A stretch of 60,149 nucleotides of DNA from the NCBI GenBank assembly GCA_003184365.1, contig NKYR01000178.1, positions 1 through 60,149 on the forward strand, in the 5' to 3' direction. Position numbers and translations under genes: made by a program. This document shows, in pieces, positions 22,675-31,785 of this stretch. Every line of letters begins with the position of its first letter. The stretch's first letter is position 1. Under the pieces are notes generated by a model, which worked only from the letters and a program-made list of their open reading frames with translations, was not told the DNA's origin and made no database searches. Origin of the DNA: Evernia prunastri (lineage: Eukaryota > Ascomycota > Lecanoromycetes > Lecanorales > Parmeliaceae).

Positions 22675-23915
22675 ATGGCTCACACGGAATCTCAATTATC
22701 GAACTCGGAAGATTCCGAAAACGAAAACGAATCTCCTCCATCTGCTAAGAAGACTATCTACGAATGCCCCAGCCCGAACTGCGTTGACAGAAAAGACAAG
22801 ATATATACCAGAAAGGATAATCTACGACGGCATTGGATCAAAGAGCGTATGTCTCCGTGGAAGCGAACATACGGCAAGACTAATATCGACTAGATCATAG
22901 AAGCCCTAAGCAATGCTGCTTTTGCGACAAACCCTTTTCGCAGCTCCGTCGGTTCGATCAGCATTTGAATGACTGCAAGCTCTTAGCGAGAAAAAATAGA
23001 ACATGTCCTAAGGAACATATGGAATACATGGTCAAGAAGATCAAGAAGGAGTTAACGAATGACGCGACCGTGGATCTGCAACGACATTTGAAAGAACAAG
23101 GTATGATTTTCACGTCGATTAGATTCTGCAGTGACTGACTTCAAGAGAAAGGGCTGTCGACATGGTTGGAATTTTCACAACGGTCTCGGAAACGGCGTCG
23201 TACAAGTACAGAGACAGATTCTGGCGGCGAAGAGAAAACATCTCGTATACGTGACCTCTGTAGTTCAGGGTCTCAAGAAGCAAACCCTTTGCTCAATCCT
23301 GCTCAAGCCAAGAATATCAGAGAGCCATGCTCGGATAACCATCCAGTGGACCGAGCGTCGATTCTTCCGACACAGGTCTCCGAAGCATCAAATACGCTCG
23401 GAGCCTACGCCACAGATCCAGTGCTCTCTCATATCCAAACCGACACCATCAGAGCGCCATATCTGGAAAATCTCCCTGTGGACGAATCTTTACTTCACAA
23501 TTCTTTCTCAATACAGAACCCAGAGGCATCAAGTACGCTTGACTTCCATGCCAGTTCAGGGCCTCAGGAGGCGCATCCTCTGCCCCATTCTACTCATGCC
23601 GAGTGCCAAAGAGGGTTCAACTATGATGAGTCCTCAAGTCATAACTCGTTCGCAACACGTGACTCAGAGCACAGAGCGGCGTTTCTCGGCGACTACAATA
23701 TCGATGAAGCATTGACGATCTATCCTCAACAACCACAACTAACAACGTCGCCGTACTCATCGATAACTTCAAATACAGTTACCTTATCTGCACCGATCTC
23801 GGCAAACGTATCCTTTGATGGAAACCTCCCGGCATATACTTCGATCCCATTGATGTACCAAAGTCCTCGTTATGTAGGTCTCAATGCCTGTGAGGCGGTT
23901 TCTCAAGCGGGATAA
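22675..23915 (+). CDS. C2H2 zinc-finger protein, putative regulator
   Basis: Three exons (22675-22846, 22894-23100, 23146-23915) sum to 1,149 nt, 382 aa, with frame kept. An acidic Ser/Glu-rich start is followed by two finger-like modules: CPSPNC...RRHWIKEH, whose last His is completed by splicing, and CCFCDKPFSQLRRFDQH with a following Cys. A basic RKRRR cluster near the start of exon 3 could be a nuclear signal. The remaining 240 residues are low-complexity Ser/Pro/Asn-rich with recurring SSxLD and HNSF phrases, as in many fungal activators. The second intron uses an AAG acceptor. It sits between the recombinase and the kinase/HeLo pair. Target genes unknown. Confidence 0.65.
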
Positions 23916-23979
23916 TGGGATATATTAACACTAGAATTTGCCATGTAGTATAATTCACATAAATGTATCATTGACCTCC

Positions 23980-24737
23980 CTACTTTTCCACAAATCGAAA
24001 ATTACTTCCAATGTGATCACTGCTCATGGATTCGACTCTGTCCCTGAGACCCTGAAGATCTGGAAGCTTCATTGGGGCCCACTCCTTCAATTCGTCCTTG
24101 ATCGCAAATCCGAAATTAATCGCAAGGCCTTGTATAACTTCGAAGCCGAGACGTGCATCTACTATAGTCCTTCAAAATATAAGTATACCTATTTCCGATA
24201 TCAATTTACGATAGGTCATACAAGCCACCTTCTTCCATCTCCACCTGAACGCGTTTCATGGAATCGTTGGTAAGATTTTCCAAAGGAACTTCTAGAAATC
24301 CATTCGCAGCAGGTCTCGGTTTTAGATCCTGAAGGTGGGAGCCCGCGTAGAATACAACCCGTGACTTGCTACTCCATACTTGAACGATAAGAGCCTGAGC
24401 TTCCGGTTTGTTGCTCCCGAGGAAGCAGAATGCGCGATTGGAGTTATCACCTAAGGCCTTATAGCATCCAAGGCCACACCAGGAAAAGACTGATTGCAGG
24501 ACAGCACGAACGCACTAAGATATCAGCTTATGTCTTCTCGTACATCGGGACAATGCTTACCTTATTGTCAAATGTGTACATTTTACAAAAGTCGAGACCT
24601 TGATTAGTTTTGAAGGGGAACCCTTTCGAGATTTCGTCTACTTCTCTTCCGACGGTTAGGTCCTGATGATAATAGAAGCCTTGTTGTAGTATCATCGCTT
24701 TTATCTCTTCGGTGTTCAGCGGCTCCATATCGACCAT
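23980..24737 (-). CDS. Uncharacterised three-exon gene (219 aa)
   Basis: Exons on the minus strand: 24561-24737, 24222-24514 and 23980-24169. They sum to 660 nt with frame kept. The start is the ATG at 24735-24737; a longer open frame upstream begins only at TTG. The middle carries VVFYAGSHLQDLKP and the last exon a DARLGFEVIQGLAINFGFAI segment. This pattern resembles a widespread fungal protein family whose function I do not know. No signal peptide or membrane helix is evident. The second intron is recognised only if an AAG acceptor is allowed. It is convergent with the C2H2 gene, 64 bp away. Confidence 0.6.
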
Positions 24738-25663
24738 GATGTGCACTTCACGAGCCAGAGTACTACTTCCTTGCAAGACGGACCGATACGGCGCCGACCC
24801 GTGCAGCCGTGCTTACCAACTTTACCCGGCTTGAATTGCCAAGAAGCTTCGGACTAACGCCTCCTTTACTTATGTTCTTTGTAGACGTCTCAGTTGAGGA
24901 TTCTCGCATGGAGCATCAGTCATTTCTCTATCTATGAGATAATCAACTAACATCCATCCCTACGAAACGGGACGCACGGTGTAACGGGACGGTATATAGT
25001 ACACCGTAGCGCTAAGTTAATTCGTAGTAGTGCATGCTTGCACCGCCACACTGTGTCTGCAGACCCCAGTCACGTAACTTATGTCTCGGCCTTTGCCGTA
25101 CTGTCGGTGACAAAAGCTCCAACGTCGTTTCATTTTGCGTGACACTTTTTCCCTAAGTTATTGCACGCTGCTTCCGCCTGCCCTTATGTCTACTAGCATA
25201 TCCCGAGCCTCATTGTCTACCGTCATAGTGCATGGTTGTTTTTACGCTCAATATCCATTGTACGTTGTAAGCAAGCTTTAGACTCGCAAGTCATCTGGGT
25301 AAAGCATGCTTAAGTTATATATCATGAGCTTAGCTAAGTAGGTCACGTGCAATATAACGCCATTCTCATTCGACGATGATTCATAATACGCTTCCGCACA
25401 TGCAAATCAATGCGAAAATGACGACCGTCATAACTAGGGTACAGGTGACCTCCTCCATGCTAGTCCTCTTTAAGATTCTTTTTGCCTTTCAATATTGCCG
25501 TGGCAAGTGCCGTACGCGGTTCTACTTCCGAGTACCACGCAAGCCTAACCAAAGCCAGTCACATGATCATCATGACTCAGCTAGCGGATGTAGCATTTAA
25601 CACCAGATTATCTCCGTGGAGGTGGGCGGGGCTGGACGGTGACAGTTAGTTACCGCTACATTT
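24738..25663. other. Intergenic, no supported gene
   Basis: Normal composition with only short frames. It separates the uncharacterised gene from the 3' end of the kinase-WD40 gene. No repeat or RNA gene recognised. Confidence 0.5.
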
Positions 25664-27959
25664 CTACGAGAAAATATTCCTTAGTCTCCCTCCAAAGGTG
25701 TCACTTCTTTGAGCAACTGCGCGCCAGTCCCACAGCCTGACTGTCTTGTCGTGCGAGCCCGACGCCACCAGCCGCCCGTCCGGGGAGAACGCCACGGCCC
25801 AGACCCTGCCCCCGTGGCCCTCAAGCTTCTTGACCTCCGCCCCCGTCCCCGTCTCCCACAGCCTGACCGTGCTGTCGATCGAGCCCGACGCCACCAGCCG
25901 CCCGTCCGGGGAGAACGCTACGGCCCAGACCGTATCCCTGTGGCCCTCGAGCTTCTTAACCTCCGCCCCCGTCCCCGTCTCCCACAGCCTGACCGTCTTG
26001 TCGCGCGAGCCCGACGCCACCAGCCGCCCGTCCGGGGAGAACGCTACGCCCGTAACCCAGTCCTCGTGGCCCTCGAGCTTCTTGACCTCCGCCCCCGTCC
26101 CCGTCTCCCACAGCCTGACCGTCTTGTCGTTCGAGCCCGACGCCACTAGCCGCCCGTCCGGGGAGAACGCCACGGCCCAGACCGTGTCCCCGTGGCCCTC
26201 AAGCTTCTTGACCTCCGCCCCCGTCCCCGTCTCCCACAGCCTGACCGTCTTATCGTGCGAGCCCGACGCCACCAGCCGCCCGTCCGGGGAGAACGCTACG
26301 CCCCTAACCGAGTCCCCGTGGCCCTCGAGCTTCTTAACCTCCGCCCCCGTCCCCGTCTCCCACAGCCTGACCGTCTTGTCGCCCGAGCCCGACGCCACCA
26401 GCCGCCCGTCCGGGGAGAACGCCACGCCCGTGACCCAGGCCCCGTGGCCCTTGAGCCTTTTATCTTCCGACCAGTAAATCTGTGTTTGCGCATTTGAGTT
26501 TAGTACTAAGGGAGCGGTAGGAACAGTAGCATCCTGTCCATAGGGGATGATACCGTGATACCTGGAGGTCGTGTGGTCTGAATGCCAATCTTGAGCAATT
26601 CGTCCATCATATGGCTCCGATTCTGAATGAAGTCGTGCAGTGAACCTTAAGTCTTGTTCATAAGTACTCCATGAAGCGGACGGTCCTAGATCGTTGCAGC
26701 TACGGGCACTAAGCGTCAAATCCTCTTGACAAATTGATAAAGCAGGTGACTTCGGTTTGGATAACGACTGTGTGCTTTGTGGTAGGTTTTCGATATTGAG
26801 ACTTCTACGAGACTGTTAGTAATAACTTTCTGGAAGCTCCCTCCAATACGGGATTATTTCTCTACCGCTTAGTAAGACGATACCGTTCGGTCCAAGAGCC
26901 TTCAGGCCGATCAAAATTGGTGAACCAAGAGTGTTGTAACAATTCCTTCGTCCCGGGACGGTCTTGAGGTTTTGGTGCCATACACATTTCTGTAAATTTA
27001 CATCCTGACTCGCTTACTGACCTTGCACGTAGTGTATCTAGGGGGAAATCCAGCCTTCCTCTGGTGTATTGTCCTAGCTGTATTAGGTTTCTGAAAAACG
27101 TCTCGCCTGTCAGTATTAAGAAGGTGATCACACCAGTAGACCAGATGTCGACCGCATGTGTATATGTACCATCATTTGTGTCGTCCAAATCACCTAACCC
27201 AAGCACCTCGGGGGCCGCAAATGCAGGAGTGCCAGTTTGTGTCCGTAGTGCCGTAAGCCCTTCTGTTGCTCGCTTGCTAATGCCAAAGTCTGCGATCTTG
27301 ATCCACCACTTTGGCCCTTTCTCAACAACTAAGATGTTCTATACTTACATGTCAGTCAACTATAGGTGAAGTCTGCGTACAGTCTAAACTTACGGCTGGC
27401 TTCAGATCCCGATGGGCGAATCCCCTGTCGTGCATAAAGTTCAATCCTTCAACAATTTGGTGAACAAGACATTGTCCCTCCTGCTCTGGTAAAGGTGTGC
27501 CAAGGTACTGTTGCAGATCACCATGCTCGAGATACTCCAAAGTAATGAAGATCTTGTCGTTAGTGCTGTACCAACCAAATGACTTTACAAAAGAATCCTC
27601 ATACTATATGCCCATCGACATTAGTAAGCTGCTATACGGTAGGTGCTTATCAGGCTTACTTTCGGCTGTGAGAAAAGAGCAATCGCTTCTAGCTCTCTGT
27701 TGTAATTGCCTCCTGTGCTCTTTTGAATCTCCTTCACGGCCCGGATCCTGCCCTGCTTATCGCCCTCAACGCACTGTTCTAGATAAACAGCACCAAAGCC
27801 ACCTCTTCCCAATTCTCTCTGTCTCGCCCAGTGCTCTTCCAGGCGGACCTTCCTTTGTCCGGGCCTTGAGGTATAGTATATATGCTTGGTAAGCTGCGAG
27901 TCCGGAGACAGACGGGCATTGAGCTCTGTCACAGCCACCCAGTCTGACACAGGAGGCAT
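25664..27959 (-). CDS. Protein kinase fused to six near-identical WD40 repeats
   Basis: Exons on the minus strand: 27660-27959, 27394-27603, 26866-27338 and 25664-26804. They sum to 2,124 nt, 707 aa, with frame kept; the last intron joins kinase to WD40. The kinase has a Gly loop GRGGFG (near 51), AVK lysine (76), HRDLKPAN (about 164), DFG (about 187) and APE (about 212), so it should be active on Ser/Thr. A linker of about 115 residues precedes six 42-residue WD40 repeats (about 445-695). There is no NACHT or NB-ARC domain. The start is ATG 27959; the longer frame begins at GTG. It is divergently paired with the HeLo-pseudokinase gene 293 bp away. I infer a recognition-coupled signalling kinase; ligand and substrate are unknown. 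Confidence 0.85.
25710..26465 (-). repeat. Six tandem 126-bp WD40-coding repeats
   Basis: Period is exactly 126 bp (a recurring motif at 25731, 25857, 25983, 26109, 26235 and 26361). Repeats are almost identical except at a few codons: the residues after GH (GAW, GDS, GDT, EDW, RDT, GGR), the pair after V (TG, RG or WA), and the residue after SGS (G, H, N, R, I, H). GC-rich and not RIP-mutated. Such homogeneity predicts frequent unequal exchange and repeat-number variation. Confidence 0.9.
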
Positions 27960-28252
27960 TCGAGCAAGGTGTCTCCTACAAGTTTCGTGCTTAGTGCATC
28001 GGCTCACGCATTGACCTAAAGACGCCAGGTGAGTATATGGAAGAGACTCGTATCAAAGACGGCGTTCTTTCTTCACCTCCCCCGTGTCGGCTCAGCCGCA
28101 CTAGTCTAGCCTATCTCGGCTTAGCTCTATTCTCAACGACGCGTAGCGAAGCGTCTGCACCATAAGATAGAACCGAGCATCGATGACTTGACTGAGGTTG
28201 GGCAGCGTTATTATACTGTCTCGCCGAATCACACTGCTTCCTAGCAGTGGCT
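27960..28252. promoter_or_regulatory. Shared divergent promoter of the kinase and HeLo genes
   Basis: 293 bp separate the two start codons on opposite strands, so the genes probably share control elements. A stem-capable GACGC...GCGTC lies near 28138-28155. No clear TATA box was identified. Co-expression is inferred from spacing. Confidence 0.5.
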
Positions 28253-29872
28253 ATGGAGGCCGCCGGACTTGCACTTACTATTGTTGCAACTGTCGACCTA
28301 TGTCTGAAGTAATTCTGACGATGTTATTTCTTACGTGACTTGGACCTACTGACAAAGACAAGGTATGGCAACATCTTTCTCGACATTTGCGCAACTTTCA
28401 GAGACGCCGAGTCCCAAGTCAACGAGCGAATCCTCCGCGTTAGGAGCTACTGGAAGCGCACAAGCTTGCAACTGGACTTCCTCAAGCAAATATGGCAGAG
28501 CCTTGACGAGGAGCACCAAACAATCCAGAGCGAGATCCTTGATATGCTAGTCAACAAGCTAAAGGCTGTAATCTCGAAGCTTAGCAAACTGGAGAAACCG
28601 AAGAATCGGTCCCTACAAGACCAAGCGACGCAAGTGAAGAGATGGAAGTTTGTGTTTGTCAAAGAGAGTCTGGACAAAGTCATACAGGACTTAGCCCTAT
28701 GGCAAGAATTGTTTGATCCATCTTGGTTCTTGATTATGAGGGTAGCAGACCCTGTCATTGACAAGGAGTTAACAGGACACAGATTGGGCAAACATGAATG
28801 TGAGGCCTCTATTAAGATCAATGCCAGTATCTTCAGGAATGCAGCTAGAGACGAGCCACTTCAGATGCAGTCTATCTTCCTTCCTCAGAACGGACTTAAG
28901 GATGCACAAATCCGCGCTATACCGCACTCATCTGCAAAGTATGTACAGAGGGCATGTTCAGACAAGTGGCTCATTATGGACAACATACCATACGATGTGG
29001 GCGCAGACATCAGCCTTGTGAAAAAAGACATTAGGATTCTTGCCAAAAAGCTATCTTGTGGAGATCCATACAGATTTGGCATACTTCACTGCCAAGGTGT
29101 AGTCGAAGTTGCGAAGGATAGCGACAGGGGCACGTTGTCCTTCGACCTCGTGTTCAACATCCCGCAAGAGTTCTGCTACAAGCCGGAGACCCTTCGCAGC
29201 ATCCTTAGATCCCGGATGAACTATACTCTGACTGAGCGCATTGTGCTTGCAAAACGAGTAGCAAGGTCTATAAGCTACATCCACACCCTTGGCTTTGTAC
29301 ACAAGAATGTCCGGCCTGAGACCATCCTTGGATTCATAAATCAGGATTCTAGACTTGGCCTATTCTCTCTTGTCGGGTTTGAGAAGTTGCGCATGGCAGA
29401 TGGACGAACACTCCAGCGAGGAGACCTAGCGTGGGAAAAAAACCTCTACCGCCACCCAGGCCGTCAAGGTCTAAAACCGGAAGAGATATACACTATGCAA
29501 CATGACATCTACAGCCTCGGTGTCTGTCTTCTGGAAATTGGGATTTGGAACTCGTTCGTTTCATATTCCCAAAGCGACACAGTTTCTACTCCCAATGGGG
29601 CACTTGGCCTTTATCTAGGAGGCCCTGAGTTCAGCACACCACTGCTGATGAAAGATCACTTGGTAGCTCTTGCAAAGAGCAAGCTACCTGAGTTGACAGG
29701 GGAGATCTACGGAGAAGTTGTAGTAAACTGTCTGACTTGTCTAGACAAGGACAATCCGGACTTTGGAGATGAGAGTGAATTTCAAGATAGTGATGGTGTG
29801 TTAGTTGGGGTGAGATACATTGAAAAGGTTTGCCACTTCCGCAGATGTATGGAACGCTATAAACTAATGTGA
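28253..29872 (+). CDS. HeLo-like domain fused to a pseudokinase (MLKL-like architecture)
   Basis: Two exons, 28253-28308 and 28363-29872, sum to 1,566 nt (521 aa). The intron ends in AAG. The first residues, MEAAGLALTIVATVDLCLK, are a hydrophobic helix typical of HeLo/HELL-type cell-death domains, followed by a charged helical region to about residue 210 (RVRSYWKRT, LDEEHQTIQ, KRWKFVFVKE). The C-terminal half has a kinase-like fold (ERIVLAKRVARSISYIH, HDIYSLGVCLLEIG), but the catalytic loop reads HKNVRPETIL (no HRD Asp, near 331), the DFG site is GFEKLR, and no clear nucleotide-binding lysine is seen. HeLo domains of fungal HET-S and the helical bundle of MLKL damage membranes when released. 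I infer an executioner gated by the pseudokinase. Confidence 0.75.
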
Positions 29873-30036
29873 TTATAGGTGCTCCTGAAGCTTAACAGCA
29901 TACTTGTATAAGAGAATTCTACCTAGTGGTAGTCAGTTGGAACAACTCAATGGGATGCGCGCGCTGCGAAGATCGAACATTTATACTGCTTAACGACTTT
30001 TCTAACTTGCAGAATGTGTGAGATACTTACCAAGTA

Positions 30037-31785
30037 TCAGTACATTCGTGCTTCTGGCGCTCTATACCGTGCCACATCGACTACGTAATCCCCTGCCCAT
30101 GTATCGTCGTTTGACACAGCAGCGGTATCGTTAGCGCAGGACATCTTGACCGTACAGTCTTGCGCATAACCTTCCACCGTATCCCCTTGTCGCTTGCGCT
30201 GAGCGCTCTTTGGCTTATATTGTCCGGCAGCCTCTTTTTCAGCACGAGCCAAAGCCTTGCGCGCACGAACAGCCTCTTCCTCGGCTCTCTTTGTTCGTGC
30301 TGTCACAAGATCCTCATAGCTCATCACTTTCGCTCTTCCGAGCACTAAGGATTTGGTTGCTCGTCGGATCTTTGATTCATTGTTGATTTTGAGCAGAAAT
30401 CCAATTCGGTCCTCTTGGAGTACGTTCTTTGCATAGAACACTCCGGCAGCTTTAGTGAGCTTCTTCAGATGTCTTTCAAGATTGCGCTTGCTTGTCTCGT
30501 CAAGCGTCGAAGTATCGTGTTGTACAATCATACTTTGTAATGACATCAGCGCCTCAATCGACACCGACGTCGATGGTGTGCCTGACATCACATCTGATAT
30601 AGATATCGCTTTCCGTGACTCGTTAGCAGTCTCGCTCGTAGACTTCGACATGTCACTGAGAACTCGATCGAGATGGAATGGGATAAGGTCAGCCTTGTTC
30701 CATGCTGCTGTGATATTGCTCTTGAACAATGTGATCTCTCGTGCAGAACTGTACAAAGAGGTGAAATACTGTTTGCCGATCGTGTTCACGCCTTCTCGTT
30801 CCAATCGCTCTACGTTGTCACGGTAGACTGCCTTCAATAACGAGAATATCGCAAGATCACAAGGTTGCAGCTTATACGAGATGTGGGACGAAAGGCGACA
30901 CAGAGTAATATTATTGACAAAACAGAACTCTAGAATTTCGAGCGTTTCGTGTGTTTCAAACTTATCGCAGATTAGTATTCGTAGTTTGAAGTCAGCTCGT
31001 TCTCTAATCTGCGAATCAAATACAAGTCTCAGCCATTCTAAGCTAATCTTTAAGTCGATATACTCAAACTTCGAGAATGCATAGTGCCATTCGAAAGTAA
31101 GGAATATGATTCAATTGCTGCGATGAGTGGTGACTGATCAGATAATCAAAGAGTTCAAGTATCTATCATCAGCACTAATACACTCGATAGCAGTCACAGT
31201 TTCGCGCTTAACACGGCCACCCCTATAATTTCGCGTATTCTTCTTACCTACGAGAATCTTTACAGAGCCGAGCATAAACAGCATAACCTCAGTTTCGTTC
31301 ATGTTATAGATATTCTCAACGAGCACGTCGAGGCTTTAAATCATCTTACCGATCACTTCAAATCAATAACAAATCTTTGAATAAATGTTCTTTTCGTGAC
31401 GATCTCAATCAAGAGCCTTAACTCTTCTTGCTTGGAGTATCGAATGCCGTTTCTTCAAAGCCTTTGCCCAGTTCTTGCCTGAAGGGTTCGTCGGTCGACT
31501 GAGTGCAGGTCTATAGCGTATGGCACTAAACGCAATATATAATATATACTTTATGCGTACAGGGTACCCTAGATTCGACATCTGCAAAAGAAAGTCCATT
31601 ACGGCCTTTTCTTCGACTGCCGTAAGGTACTGCTAGCTCTCGGCTTTGTCTTCGATCGATTGGCGACCACGCGAGCGGTAATACAGGGTTGAGCGGGGAA
31701 CATCGCGATGATCGGCAAGGGCACGAAAGGATTGGGGCACGCCGGCGGGGACGCCTTGCCGGAGAGCGCAGCTTGCTCTATCCAT
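30037..31785 (-). pseudogene. pogo/Fot1-type DDE transposase relic
   Basis: The minus strand reads as a near full-length Fot1-family transposase of about 580 codons, broken by stops. Visible blocks: a helix-turn-helix N-terminus from the ATG at 31785 (RSTLYYRSRGR), a second DNA-binding block (QMSNLGYPVR), ENIYNMNET with ECISADDRY, and LQPCDLAIFSLLKAVYRDNV. Several stops replace expected Trp or Gln codons, as RIP would cause. The 3' part from 30837 is still open for 266 codons. Terminal inverted repeats were not located. Confidence 0.75.

Noticed and set aside
25636..25655. GTGACAGTTAGTTA shared with the right flank of the gypsy LTR at 13250
   Set aside because: Only 14 bases match and no LTR body is attached, so chance is sufficient.
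25746..26477. Long plus-strand frames opposite the WD40 repeats
   Set aside because: A 126-bp period is divisible by three, so any frame without a stop in one unit stays open across all six. The minus strand carries the clear WD40 protein.
26805..26865. Stop codon separating the kinase from the WD40 protein, suggesting two genes
   Set aside because: The stop lies in a 61-bp intron with a TACTAAC branch site. Splicing joins both parts in frame, and total exon length is a multiple of three.
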